In this document: positions 8,260 through 16,748 of the stretch, piece by piece
Position numbering within the stretch: position 1 is the stretch's first letter
Layout: every line of letters starts with the position of its first letter
DNA from: a bacterium
Lineage (GTDB): Bacteria > Actinomycetota > Acidimicrobiia > Spongiisociales > ZC4RG35
Assembly (NCBI GenBank): GCA_024638655.1
Contig: JAHEJW010000016.1
Coordinates: forward strand, 1-52,745
Direction: 5' to 3'
DNA length: 52,745 nt
The notes under the pieces: generated by a model
Told to the model about the DNA's origin: nothing
Database searches by the model: none
Seen by the model: only the letters and a program-made list of their open reading frames with translations
Made by a program: the position numbers and the translations under genes

Positions 8260-8904
8260 ATGCGTAGCAAGGTGATGGCCGCAATCGTCGCCGGAGGACT
8301 GCTGGTAGGAGCGGGCTTCGTGACGTCGATCGTTTCGGCTCCGGAAACGGCTTCGGCACAGGAGGATGCAGCCACGACCGATGAGAGCCGGGGGTTCTTT
8401 GCCAGAGGGATGGACTTCCTCGGTGAGGTGCTCGACGATCTCGTCGGCGACGGCACGATCACCTCGGATCAGGCTGATGCGGTGCTCGCGGCGGTCGAGG
8501 ACAAGGCCACCGAGATGAAGGAAGAGCGCGAGGCGCTCCGCGAGGAGATACGGGGATATCTCGAGGACGGGGTGCTCACCGCTGATGAGGCAGCCAACCT
8601 TCCCGATGACCACTGGCTTTTGAGCGAGGCGCTCGACGAGGCGTGGGAAGACGGTGAGCTCACGACCGAAGAGATCCGGGAGGCCAGGCCTCATCCCCGG
8701 CGCGATGCCTTCAAGCGCGGTGCGAGATTCGGGGCCCTCCTCGATGACGGGGGAATCGACGAGACCGAGTACAACGACCTGCCCGACGATCATCCTCTGA
8801 AGCAGGTCGACGTCTCCGAATACTTCGAAGACGACGGCCTGATCACGATCGAGGAGCTTCGTGAAATCAGAGACGGCTTCGAGCCGGGCGGCCCCAACGC
8901 CTAG
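8260..8904 (+). CDS. Secreted acidic protein with duplicated DDG/LPDDH repeats
   Basis: The 214-residue protein has a signal peptide (basic start, hydrophobic core about 6-26, probable cleavage after ASA at 33). The rest is strongly acidic and mostly helical. Two long repeats are visible: residues about 100-143 and 160-204. Each starts with L(E/D)DG...(T/D)xxE, continues through LPDDH(W/P)L and ends in a second EDDG..T.EE(I/L)RE unit. A shorter copy (LVGDGTITSDQADAVL) precedes them at 61-76. The DG(x)IT..E spacing recalls EF-hand or dockerin-like acidic loops, so calcium binding is possible, but no complete EF-hand loop is convincing. GGAG lies 6 bases before ATG 8260, better than an in-frame ATG at 8254. 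Family not recognised. Confidence 0.8.
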   Translation: MRSKVMAAIVAGGLLVGAGFVTSIVSAPETASAQEDAATTDESRGFFARGMDFLGEVLDDLVGDGTITSDQADAVLAAVEDKATEMKEEREALREEIRGYLEDGVLTADEAANLPDDHWLLSEALDEAWEDGELTTEEIREARPHPRRDAFKRGARFGALLDDGGIDETEYNDLPDDHPLKQVDVSEYFEDDGLITIEELREIRDGFEPGGPNA

Positions 8905-8936
8905 GGCGACAACTCCTCCCTCACGCCCAAGGTAGA

Positions 8937-8966
8937 GACAACCCCCTCGATCAAGAGGGGGTTGTC
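8937..8966. terminator. Bidirectional hairpin terminator
   Basis: A perfect 12-bp stem GACAACCCCCTC / GAGGGGGTTGTC closes a GATCAA loop between two convergent genes (stops at 8904 and 8972). There is no long U tract on either side. Its symmetry and convergent position argue for termination in both directions. Confidence 0.85.
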
Positions 8967-8971
8967 GCTTG

Positions 8972-9667
8972 TCATGAGATGAACTCTCTCACCCAGGTGT
9001 CCGCGGGGTCATCGAGGATCTCCGACAGCCGGCCGGTCTGGACAATTGATCCGGCATGCATGATGGCGAGGCGATCGGCGAGAGCGACAGCCTCCTCGCG
9101 GTCGTGCGTCACGACGACAGCGGTCACGCCGCGTTGATCGAGGATGGTCCTCGTGTCGGCGACGAGGCGCTCCCTGAGGTTGCGGTCGAGCGATCCGAGT
9201 GGCTCGTCGAGCATCACGAGACGAGGCCGGGGCGCGAGGGTTCGTGCCAGGGCAACCCGCTGCTGCTCGCCACCGGAGAGACCGCTGATGCTCCGGTCTT
9301 CGAAGCCCGGGAGCCCTACCCACTCCAGCGCTTCCGCGACTTCGTCAGAGATCCGCTCATGGCCCGACATCTCGAGTCCAAATGCCACGTTGTCGCCCAC
9401 CGTGAGATGGGGAAACAATGCAAAGCCCTGGAACATCAGCCCAAATCCGCGCTTGTGCGTGGGGATGTCGAGGATTGATTGCCCATCCCAGTAGATGTCG
9501 CCGGATTGGATAGCCACGAGCCCGGCGATGGCTCGCAGCAACGTCGACTTGCCCGAGCCGGAGGGGCCGAGTACTGCGACGATCTCGCTGTCGGCCACTT
9601 CGAGCGAGGTCTGATCGAGGATTGGTGAGCCGTCCAACACGACATCGATGTCTCGCACCGAGAGCAC
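8972..9667 (-). CDS. thiQ: Thiamine-type ABC transporter ATPase
   Basis: This 231-residue ABC ATPase has Walker A GPSGSGKS near residue 34, signature LSGGEQQR, Walker B LVMLDEPLGSLD and a switch His in VVVTHDREEA. The GTG start at 9667 directly abuts the stop of the permease gene. It energises import through the ThiP-like permease. The thiamine assignment rests on the TPP riboswitch in front of the operon and on the ThiB-like binding protein, not on the ATPase itself, which resembles iron and spermidine importers equally well. Confidence 0.85.
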   Translation of the reverse strand: MLSVRDIDVVLDGSPILDQTSLEVADSEIVAVLGPSGSGKSTLLRAIAGLVAIQSGDIYWDGQSILDIPTHKRGFGLMFQGFALFPHLTVGDNVAFGLEMSGHERISDEVAEALEWVGLPGFEDRSISGLSGGEQQRVALARTLAPRPRLVMLDEPLGSLDRNLRERLVADTRTILDQRGVTAVVVTHDREEAVALADRLAIMHAGSIVQTGRLSEILDDPADTWVREFIS

Positions 9668-11242
9668 TCAGAACCTCCCGATGTCCCCGACCCGAGCCCG
9701 GTCGAGCCATAGGACAACGATGGCCGTGAGCGTTGCCAAGACCACCGAAAGGGCCATAGCCATCCCGAATGAGGCCTGTCCGGGACGTTCGAGCAGGCGA
9801 AAGATCATGACCGGCATCGTCGCAGTGTTGGGTCGGGCGACAAAAGATGTCGCCCCGAACTCACCGAGGGAAACGACAAAGGCGAACCCTGCGCCCACGA
9901 ACGCTGCCCGGCTGACGATGGGAAGGTCGATTCTCCGCCAGACTTGCCACGGTGACGCCCCGAGGACGCGTGCCGCCTCCCTTGTCTCCGGTTGTATCGA
10001 CCGGAGCGTCGGCACGGTTGATCGGACCACGAACGGAACGGCCACCAGAGCGTGGGCCAGGGGCACCAGCCACAGCGTTGCCCTTATGTCCACTGGCCAG
10101 TCGAGGGCGACGATGAACCCGAATCCAACAGTCACCGCCGAGGTGCCCAACGGGAGCATCAGCACCAGGTCGAACCATCGCGACAGCTTCCCGCGGCGTC
10201 CGGTTATGACGGCCGACGCCATGACCCCAATAACGACGGCCACCGTCATAGAGATGACTGCGAACAAGAGGCTGTTCCCTACCGAGCCGATGGGGCTCCC
10301 GGCTATGGGGTCATCGGAGACCAGTCTCAGGTAGGAGTCGGCGGTTCCTGATCGGACCACGAGCACCCCGATCGGTGCGGCCAGAATGGCGAGTGTCGAA
10401 CCGACTGCGAGCCAGACCAGTGTGAGCGCGCGGCCCGCAGGGCGTTTACGACCGGTGCCGCTGTCCAGAGTCCAACTCACGGACCTGCGCTCCTGATAGC
10501 GCGAGTAGGCGTAGAGCGCACCGGTCACGCCGAGTAGCTGGACGATGGCCAGGGCGGCGGCCAGGGGCAGGTCGAACAGGGTCACAGCCTGTCGGTAGAT
10601 CTCCACCTCGAGCGTCGCGAGCTGAAACCCGCCGAGGATGAGGACTACGCCAAACGACGTGAAAGTGAACAAAAACACGATCGACGCTGCCGCGGCTATC
10701 GCGGGCTTGAGAAGGGGGAGCGTGACGAGACGAAACACCTTCCACTCGCTCGCTCCAAGCACCCTGCCCGCGTCCAGCAACGCCGGATCGATCCTCGACC
10801 AGAGGCTGGAAACGGTGCGGACGACGACGGCGACGTTGAAGAAGACATGGGCCGCGAGGATCGCCCAGACCGATCCCCGGAATCCGAGTGCGACGAAGGC
10901 TGTGCCGACGACAACCGTAGGAAGCACGAAGGGAACCGTGACCAGTGCAGTTGCGAGTCTGCGCCCCTTGAACTCGTAAGTGGACACCGCCCAAGTCATT
11001 GGTGCCGCCAGGATCAGGGTCAACGCGGTCGACGCGGAGGCCTGCCAGACCGTGAACCATCCCACTCGCAGGAGGCGTGCTTCGAGCCCGGTAGAGCCGA
11101 GAGAGAGCTCGGCCAGCCCGATCGACAGGATCCGGGCTACCGGGTAGACGAATAGATAGGCAATGAAGAGAAGCGGTACGGCGGCTACTGCCACCCACCC
11201 CAAACGGAGGCGATTCCTCAACCTTCCATCACCGAGACCCAC
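9668..11242 (-). CDS. thiP: Thiamine-type ABC transporter permease (fused double domain)
   Basis: The 524-residue membrane protein carries two tandem binding-protein-dependent permease domains. The first half contains an EAA-like loop (DAGRVLGASEWKVFRLVTLP) and the second half repeats it (REAARVLGASPWQVWRRIDLP). This fused layout is typical of ThiP and FbpB permeases. About twelve transmembrane helices are apparent. The start overlaps the end of thiB by 25 bp, so an internal start a few codons later is possible. It forms one operon with thiB and thiQ. Confidence 0.88.
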   Translation of the reverse strand: MGLGDGRLRNRLRLGWVAVAAVPLLFIAYLFVYPVARILSIGLAELSLGSTGLEARLLRVGWFTVWQASASTALTLILAAPMTWAVSTYEFKGRRLATALVTVPFVLPTVVVGTAFVALGFRGSVWAILAAHVFFNVAVVVRTVSSLWSRIDPALLDAGRVLGASEWKVFRLVTLPLLKPAIAAAASIVFLFTFTSFGVVLILGGFQLATLEVEIYRQAVTLFDLPLAAALAIVQLLGVTGALYAYSRYQERRSVSWTLDSGTGRKRPAGRALTLVWLAVGSTLAILAAPIGVLVVRSGTADSYLRLVSDDPIAGSPIGSVGNSLLFAVISMTVAVVIGVMASAVITGRRGKLSRWFDLVLMLPLGTSAVTVGFGFIVALDWPVDIRATLWLVPLAHALVAVPFVVRSTVPTLRSIQPETREAARVLGASPWQVWRRIDLPIVSRAAFVGAGFAFVVSLGEFGATSFVARPNTATMPVMIFRLLERPGQASFGMAMALSVVLATLTAIVVLWLDRARVGDIGRF

Positions 11243-12270
11243 TCATCGATCCACCGGTCGCGATTCTCCGCGATATACGAGGCGGCAAATCGAGCGGGAT
11301 CGGCCGGTATCACCGTGTGCTCGACGAATGCCTCGGGCAACTCAGCGTCCGGATTCACCGGGAACACGAACCAGTTGAGGGGGATGGTCTCCTGGAACTC
11401 TCTGGAGAGCATGAAGTCGACGAGACGACCCGCCGCGCTGGGGTACAGGGACCCTTCCAGCACACCGACGTATTCGACCTGGCGATAACAGCCATCTTCG
11501 ATGACTCCCGTGGGTGCCGCCTCGAGGGGCTCCTCGGCGAAGATCACCTCCGCCGGTGGCGAAGATGCATATGACACGACCATGGAGCTCTGTCCGCCAT
11601 ACCGGGTGAATTCTCCGTAATAGGCCGAGTCCCAGTCCGAGACGACATTCACTCCGGCGTCGCGTAGGGCGGCCCAGTAGTCGAGCCACCCTTCCTCGCC
11701 GAACCGATCGATCGTTGCAAGCATGAATGCAAGGCCCGGAGAGGATGTTGCCGGGTGCTCCACGGTGAGATGTTGGGCGTACAAGCCAGCCTCCAGGTCC
11801 TCGATGTCCGACGGCACCTGGATGTTCGTGTTGTCGAACCAAGCCTTGTCGTAGTTGATGCAGACATCCCCGAAATCGATCGGGGTCACCCGGAATTCTC
11901 GGTCGATCAGGGCGGGGTCAACCCGATCGACACCTTCGGCGCGATGCGGGGCGAAGACACGTTCATCTAGAGCTCGGGACAGGAAGGTGTCGTCGACCCC
12001 AAAGAGAACGTCGGCGAGCGGATTGTCCTTGGTCAGGATTGCCTGATTGACCATCGATCCGGCGTCACCAGCGGCCAGGATTTCGACAGCGATTCCGGTG
12101 TCTGCGGTGAACGGATCGAAAGCTCCGGTCTCTTGGGCCACGCCGGCGAATGAGTCGTGGGCTATCAACGTCAAAGTCTCGGGTGGCTCGGTCGTGGAGT
12201 CGTCAGCACAGGCCGACAGGACAAGCGTGAGCGCAGATAGCACCGAGATGAACGTGCGCATTCGAGTCAT
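11218..12270 (-). CDS. thiB: Thiamine-type ABC transporter substrate-binding lipoprotein
   Basis: The 350-residue lipoprotein precursor has a signal peptide ending in the lipobox LSAC, then a ThiB-like body: LTLIAHDSFAGV, DTGIAVEILAAGDAG, PLADVLFGVDDTFLSRA, and INYDKAWF in the middle. This matches the thiamine/TPP-binding protein family (periplasmic-binding fold, type II). ATG 12270 is preceded by AAGGAG at 3 bases; a second ATG at 12261 is possible. A longer frame reaching 12321 reads through the riboswitch and is not real. Expression should be repressed by intracellular TPP through the upstream aptamer. Confidence 0.9.
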   Translation of the reverse strand: MTRMRTFISVLSALTLVLSACADDSTTEPPETLTLIAHDSFAGVAQETGAFDPFTADTGIAVEILAAGDAGSMVNQAILTKDNPLADVLFGVDDTFLSRALDERVFAPHRAEGVDRVDPALIDREFRVTPIDFGDVCINYDKAWFDNTNIQVPSDIEDLEAGLYAQHLTVEHPATSSPGLAFMLATIDRFGEEGWLDYWAALRDAGVNVVSDWDSAYYGEFTRYGGQSSMVVSYASSPPAEVIFAEEPLEAAPTGVIEDGCYRQVEYVGVLEGSLYPSAAGRLVDFMLSREFQETIPLNWFVFPVNPDAELPEAFVEHTVIPADPARFAASYIAENRDRWIDEWVSVMEG

Positions 12271-12301
12271 CGTCTCCTTTCCTCTGGGAGCGATGAACTC
12301 G

Positions 12302-12392
12302 AGCTTCCCTAGCGCCGGCATTACCCGGTTCAGGTTCCATCGGTCGGAGCCTCCGAGGCTCCCTCTCAGCCCGGTCTCACCGAGCTCCCGTC
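12302..12392 (-). promoter_or_regulatory. TPP riboswitch (THI element)
   Basis: Read on the minus strand, the leader contains the invariant TPP aptamer blocks in order: GGGAGCTCGG (P1/P2), CTGAGAG, a P3 hairpin (GGAGCC...GGCTCC), GAACCTGA, then GGGTAATGCCGGCG and AGGGAAGCTC closing P1. These match the known thi-box consensus closely. Only about 30 nt separate the aptamer from the thiB start codon, and they include the ribosome binding site. Control is therefore probably at translation initiation rather than by a terminator (inference). Confidence 0.96.
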
Positions 12393-12394
12393 AT

Positions 12395-12420
12395 GCCGGA
12401 GGGTAACCGGGTGCTCCGGC
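12395..12420 (-). terminator. Hairpin after fabF
   Basis: A 7-bp perfect stem GCCGGAG/CTCCGGC with a 12-nt loop lies 20 bp after the fabF stop and just before the TPP aptamer. It probably ends the fabF transcript. No U tract is present, so strength is uncertain. Confidence 0.5.
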
Positions 12421-12440
12421 TTTCGAAGCATGGCCGAAAG

Positions 12441-13607
12441 TCATGAAGGCGGGGCGATCGTCAGAACCGTGTTATGGCCCCCAAATCCGAACGAGTTCGA
12501 GATCGACGGGCCGGGCTCCCACGGCCGGGCGTCACGCACGATGTCGTTGAGAGGGATTTCCGGGTCCTGGTTGGTCAGTCCGACGTTCGGTGGCAGTTCC
12601 GCCCGGCGGATCGCCTCGACCACTACGGCCGCCTCGATCGAGCCCGACGCTCCCAGGCCGTGTCCGGTCGTCCCCTTGATCGATGAAACCGCCGGTTGCT
12701 CATCGCCAAAGACTCGCTGGATCACCTGGCCCTCGGTCCGGTCGTTGAGATCGGTCCCGGTGCCGTGAGCGTTGATGTAGACGATGTCACTTGGCTCGAG
12801 CCCGGCGTCTTCCAGCGCCAGCCGAACGGCCCTCTCGGCACCGGCGCCCTCGGGGTGGGGGGCCGTGACGTGGTGGGCGTCGGCAGTCGACGCCCCCCCC
12901 AATATCTCCGCCAACGATTGAGCACCTCGCGCTTTGGCCGCGTCCTCGGCCTCCAGGATCAAGATGGCAGCGCCTTCACCCATGACGAATCCGTCGCGAT
13001 CGACGTCGAACGGGCGGGCGTACCCGGAATTCGACAACGCTCGTGCGGCCCGAAAGCCCTCTCGCGCAGGCTTCCTGGCCGCCGCTTCTGTGCCTCCCAC
13101 GATTGCAGCGTCGGCGTAGCCCCATTGGATCTGGCGCAGTCCCTCGAGTATGGACTGACTCCCAGCCGCGCATGCCACGACTGGTGTGGTTACGGGGCCG
13201 CCGAATCCGTATTTGATCGAGATGGCCGCTGCCGCGGCGTTGGCCATCATCATCGGCACCCACAGAGGGCTCACACGGGGGTCCTCCTCGTCGGAGGCAT
13301 GTATCAGGTCTTCGAGTGACTCGAGCCCGCCTATGCCGGTCGCGACCGATACCGCCACCCGATTCGGGTCGATGCCCAAATCGCCGGACTGGGCGATGGC
13401 CTCCTGCATGGCCACCAGGCCCAATTGGCTGAATCGGTCGAGCCGGCGAGACTCCTTCTTGGGGATCCAGGGCTCCGGATCCCAATTCTCGATCACCCTT
13501 GGGGCAGGTCCGGGCTGTTCTTGAAGGCCCTTCCAGAGGTCGTCCATCCCGATCCCGGGAGCCCCGAGAATCCCTACACCGGTGACAACTACACGTCGTT
13601 TGCTCAT
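12441..13607 (-). CDS. fabF: Beta-ketoacyl-ACP synthase II
   Basis: This 388-residue thiolase-fold condensing enzyme has the complete KAS triad: Cys146 (VACAAGSQS), His281 (NAHGTGTDLND) and His316 (KGTTGHGLGASG, with Lys311). It starts KRRVVVTGVGILGAPG and has the C-terminal SNSFGFGGHNT loop expected of FabF. It elongates acyl-ACP with malonyl-ACP in fatty-acid or related synthesis. Length is slightly short of the usual 410. It follows an SDR gene by 21 bp on the same strand. A secondary-metabolite KAS is possible because no other fab genes are nearby, so the housekeeping role is not certain. Confidence 0.9.
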   Translation of the reverse strand: MSKRRVVVTGVGILGAPGIGMDDLWKGLQEQPGPAPRVIENWDPEPWIPKKESRRLDRFSQLGLVAMQEAIAQSGDLGIDPNRVAVSVATGIGGLESLEDLIHASDEEDPRVSPLWVPMMMANAAAAAISIKYGFGGPVTTPVVACAAGSQSILEGLRQIQWGYADAAIVGGTEAAARKPAREGFRAARALSNSGYARPFDVDRDGFVMGEGAAILILEAEDAAKARGAQSLAEILGGASTADAHHVTAPHPEGAGAERAVRLALEDAGLEPSDIVYINAHGTGTDLNDRTEGQVIQRVFGDEQPAVSSIKGTTGHGLGASGSIEAAVVVEAIRRAELPPNVGLTNQDPEIPLNDIVRDARPWEPGPSISNSFGFGGHNTVLTIAPPS

Positions 13608-13628
13608 GGCTTCGTTCTACCCCTTCAC

Positions 13629-14399
13629 TCAGCTTGGAAAAACATTCCGTTGCAGCTTCCGCATTCCGGCAAGCCATCTGTCGTAGTCATTGGCCTTGTT
13701 TTGGAAGAACTGTTCCACCTCCGGATGGGGCAGGATAAGGAACCGCTCGGATGCGATCCCCAATGCGACCTCTTCGGCGACCTCCGCCGGGTTCAGGACG
13801 TGGTCTCCGGCCAACGCCCTGAACTCATGAGCGCCCGCGAGCAATGGGGTGTCGACGAATTGGGGGCAGAGGCAGCTCACCCGAACCCCGGCATCTCCGT
13901 ATGTGATCGCCAGCCATTCGGCGAAGGCGACGGCAGCGTGCTTGGTCACCGAGTATTGGGCGGCCTTCAAGTTGGTCAAGAGCCCTGCAGCCGAGGCGGT
14001 GGACAAGAAGTAGCCCGCACCCCTCGCCAACCATCCCGGGGTCAGTGCCTTGGCAGCATGAACGTGCGACATCAGATTCACCCGCCACATTCGATCCCAA
14101 ACGGCCGCCTCGTCTTGCTCGTCACCGACCCTGGCATATCCGGCGTTGGCACAAAAGAGGTCTATCGGGCCGTGGTCCTGCTCGACACTTGCGACGAGTT
14201 CCCTGTTCGCACCCTCATCGGCGACGTCGAGCACTTTGGAGTGACCGCCGATGTCATTGGCCACGGCCTCGGCGGCCTCGCCATCGACGTCTGCGAGCAC
14301 GACGGCCCTGGGTGAGTCAGCGGCGAACCGCCGGGCCATAGCCTCACCGATCCCGCTTGCGGCTCCGGTGACGACGATGACCTTGTCCGTCAGGTGCAC
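13629..14399 (-). CDS. SDR-family oxidoreductase
   Basis: This classical 256-residue short-chain dehydrogenase has TGAASGIG at the cofactor site, an NAG-type motif as CANAGYARVG, catalytic Ser in STASAAG and YSVTK. An Asp in LADVDGE suggests NAD(H) preference. The start is GTG 14399 (VHLTDK). It sits first in a two-gene unit with fabF, so a ketoacyl reductase role is conceivable but unproven. It is divergent from the DASS transporter (33 bp between starts). Confidence 0.88.
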   Translation of the reverse strand: MHLTDKVIVVTGAASGIGEAMARRFAADSPRAVVLADVDGEAAEAVANDIGGHSKVLDVADEGANRELVASVEQDHGPIDLFCANAGYARVGDEQDEAAVWDRMWRVNLMSHVHAAKALTPGWLARGAGYFLSTASAAGLLTNLKAAQYSVTKHAAVAFAEWLAITYGDAGVRVSCLCPQFVDTPLLAGAHEFRALAGDHVLNPAEVAEEVALGIASERFLILPHPEVEQFFQNKANDYDRWLAGMRKLQRNVFPS

Positions 14400-14431
14400 G
14401 AACAGAGCCTACGTGGCTTGGGAGGCCGCAG

Positions 14432-16177
14432 GTGAGGGCGCGACAATCCAGCCGAGTGGAACAGGCTCGAACCGACAAGGCTGGCGGCGGTCGCCGTCGG
14501 ATCCTCCTGATCTTCATCGCGTTCCTCTTTGGGGGTCTGCTGGTGGCGCTCGCGCCCGACGAATGGCCTCCTGGCGAGGGTTCGACCGCGCTCACATACA
14601 GAGGTCAGAAGGTGGTCGCCGGGACGGTCGATCTCGGGTCTGAGAGGGGTCTGAGTCTGGACGGATTCGGGCAGGGGCTCCGATTCGTGTTGGAGTACCC
14701 GGGTGGCCTGCCTGTCGATGGTCACGAGATCAGGGCCACCATATCGGTCACCAGCGACGGTGAGGTGGTGAGGCCCTCTGCCGAAGAGCTCGAGCTCCGA
14801 ATCGAGTCTCCTGTGATCGGTGTGGAGCTAGTCCCGATCGTCGGTTGGAATGGGGAGGCGCAGGCTCTGGAGGCGATACGTCGCCCACCGCGTGATTCTG
14901 CGGTGCTGCTCGGCCTCCTTGGGGTTGTCGTGGTTCTCTGGGTGACCGAGGCCCTGCCGCTCTTCGTCACGTCGCTGCTGATACCGGTGGTTCTCGTCCT
15001 CACCTCGACCGCGAACGCACTCGATGCGACGGCTCCTTTCTTCAACCCGATCATCGTGCTCTTCTTCGCCGGCTTCCTCCTGGCCGAGGCGATGAAAAGG
15101 ACAGGGCTCGATCATTTGCTCGCTGTCTCGATCACGTCTCGAGCCACTCGCGGAGCAGTCTCTCTGTTCTCGGCCATGGTGGGCATCGCCGCGGTCATGT
15201 CGATGTTCATGTCCAACACCGCGGCCGCAGCCGTGCTGATCCCCATTGCCATTGCTGTTTCCGAGCCGCTGGAAAGGCAGGGTTTCCGCAGAGCTCTCGT
15301 CCTTGGCATCGCATACGCTTCCACCATCGGCGGTGTCGGAAGCGCCATAGGCACCCCCGCCAACCAGCTCGCTATCGAGTTCCTCGGTGAGTTCGCCAAC
15401 AGAGATGTGTCCTTTGCAGGGTGGTTTCTCCTCGGTCTGCCGATGGTCGTCTTCTTCCTCCCGGTGATGGCTTGGTATCTATGGCGGTCGAGTGATGTCG
15501 AGGTGGATAGTGGACGTTTCCGAGAGGTTGCACGGCTCGCTGTCGACGAGCGACGTCGACTGGGACGGCCCAATCGCGACCAGGTCGTGGTGCTCGGTGT
15601 GTTCATCGCAGTCGCGTCCGGGTGGCTGACGGAGACCTGGCACGGGGTTCATGCCGGCATCGTGGCTCTAGCCGGCGCCGTCGCCTTGTTCGCACTCGAC
15701 AAGCTCGAAGCCGAAGACCTCAAACGCATCTCCTGGTCGTCGCTGCTCACATTTGGCGGCGGCCTCGTGTTGGGGATCTTCATCGTCCGCACCGGCACAT
15801 CCGATTACATCGCAACCCGGCTCTCGGGGCTCTCCGGAACCTCGCAGCTGGTCACCCTGCTGATCATCGCAACCATCACCCTGGTTCTGACCACGGTGGC
15901 CTCCAACACTGCGTCGGCCGCGGTTCTCATACCGATGGCCATCCCTCTCGCAGGGGTTTTGGGGTTGGATCCGACGCTTCTCGTCCTCATCGTGGCGATC
16001 GCGTCATCAGTTGACTTCGCGTTGGTCATCGGGACTCCGCCGACCATGATCGCCTACTCGACCGAGCTCTACACCGCCGGGCAGATCTTCCGCAAGGGTG
16101 TGACTCTCGATCTGGTCGGGATCCTCATCCTCGTCCTGGTGGTGTCTCCGATTTGGGAGGCTCTTGGGGTGCTTTGA
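14432..16177 (+). CDS. DASS-type (SLC13) anion:sodium symporter with extra N-terminal domain
   Basis: The 581-residue transporter shows the two pseudo-symmetric DASS substrate-binding motifs, MSNTAAAAVLIP and ASNTASAAVLIP, each followed by the GTP loop (SAIGTPANQL and VIGTPPTMIAYS). These define the sulfate/dicarboxylate/citrate sodium symporter fold. Unusually, a first helix (about 24-41) is followed by about 110 non-membrane residues rich in beta-type sequence (residues about 42-150), before the remaining helices begin at about 151. This segment is probably extracytoplasmic. The start is GTG 14432 with GGAGG six bases upstream. The substrate cannot be read from sequence. Confidence 0.85.
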   Translation: MRARQSSRVEQARTDKAGGGRRRILLIFIAFLFGGLLVALAPDEWPPGEGSTALTYRGQKVVAGTVDLGSERGLSLDGFGQGLRFVLEYPGGLPVDGHEIRATISVTSDGEVVRPSAEELELRIESPVIGVELVPIVGWNGEAQALEAIRRPPRDSAVLLGLLGVVVVLWVTEALPLFVTSLLIPVVLVLTSTANALDATAPFFNPIIVLFFAGFLLAEAMKRTGLDHLLAVSITSRATRGAVSLFSAMVGIAAVMSMFMSNTAAAAVLIPIAIAVSEPLERQGFRRALVLGIAYASTIGGVGSAIGTPANQLAIEFLGEFANRDVSFAGWFLLGLPMVVFFLPVMAWYLWRSSDVEVDSGRFREVARLAVDERRRLGRPNRDQVVVLGVFIAVASGWLTETWHGVHAGIVALAGAVALFALDKLEAEDLKRISWSSLLTFGGGLVLGIFIVRTGTSDYIATRLSGLSGTSQLVTLLIIATITLVLTTVASNTASAAVLIPMAIPLAGVLGLDPTLLVLIVAIASSVDFALVIGTPPTMIAYSTELYTAGQIFRKGVTLDLVGILILVLVVSPIWEALGVL

Positions 16178-16194
16178 AAAGGGCCGAAAGGCCG

Positions 16195-16707
16195 ATGACG
16201 GACCCGCGCCGAAATGGTTCAATTGACTGGATGGAAGGGCAATCAACCCGGCGGGTCGTTGCTGGCGCCATTCTGGTCGTCGTTGGTGTGGGGCTTCTCG
16301 TACTCCAGCTCCTCGAAGGGGCTAGCCAGGCCGCCTGGCTTCTTTTTCTCGGGGTCCTCTTCATCGTCGGGTACGTCTATCGCCAGACATATGGCTTCCT
16401 GGTCGTGGGTGGCATCCTGACCGGAATCGGGCTCGGCCAGTTGGGCGAGGAGTTTCTCGATGTGGGATCGGGCATCTCTTCTGTGGGCCTCGGCCTCGGG
16501 TTCATCTCCATCTATCTGATAGACCGTCTCAATCGCGACGGCGCACCCTGGTGGCCGTTGATTCCGGGCGGCATCCTCGTGGTGACGGGGATCGGAGACC
16601 TCGGCGAACCGCTGGCCGGGGTCATGGACTTCGTCTGGCCCGCGGTGCTGATCATCGTCGGGTTGGCGCTCCTCTTTGGAATGAGAGGCGGGCGCCAAAG
16701 CGACTGA
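16195..16707 (+). CDS. Small multi-pass membrane protein (DUF5668/LiaF-like helices)
   Basis: A product of about 170 residues with six hydrophobic segments arranged as short glycine-rich helices (VVAGAILVVVGVGLLVLQLL; LFLGVLFIVGYVY; VVGGILTGIGLG; PLIPGGILVVTGIG; FVWPAVLIIVGLALLFG). The W-P-L-I-(L)-GG-I spacing resembles the LiaF/DUF5668 type helical unit. ATG 16195 has an AAAGG in front; an ATG at 16231 is an alternative. It follows the DASS gene by 17 bp on the same strand. No function proposed. Confidence 0.65.
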   Translation: MTDPRRNGSIDWMEGQSTRRVVAGAILVVVGVGLLVLQLLEGASQAAWLLFLGVLFIVGYVYRQTYGFLVVGGILTGIGLGQLGEEFLDVGSGISSVGLGLGFISIYLIDRLNRDGAPWWPLIPGGILVVTGIGDLGEPLAGVMDFVWPAVLIIVGLALLFGMRGGRQSD

Positions 16708-16718
16708 AGCCTTTGGCG
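16693..16718 (+). terminator. 8-bp hairpin spanning the stop codon
   Basis: CGCCAAAG/CTTTGGCG form a perfect 8-bp stem around a 10-nt loop that contains the TGA of the membrane-protein gene. It is followed by a GTTTGGGTT stretch. The right arm also provides the -35 box of the next gene, so termination and initiation share the same bases. Confidence 0.5.
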
Positions 16719-16748
16719 ACGCCGTTTGGGTTATGTATACTCGAACAG
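16713..16748 (+). promoter_or_regulatory. Leaderless promoter of the AlkB-like gene
   Basis: TTGGCG (16713-16718), 17 bp, TATACT (16736-16741), then exactly 7 bases to the ATG at 16749. No Shine-Dalgarno is present. The predicted transcript would start at or one base before the start codon, a common arrangement in actinobacteria. Confidence 0.7.

Noticed and set aside
12271-12321. Longer thiB reading frame starting at ATG 12321
   Set aside because: These codons translate the conserved 3' part of the TPP aptamer; the true start at 12270 has AAGGAG and a signal peptide.
16551-16748. Extended N-terminus of the AlkB-like protein
   Set aside because: Overlaps the membrane-protein gene in another frame and would place the promoter inside the coding region.
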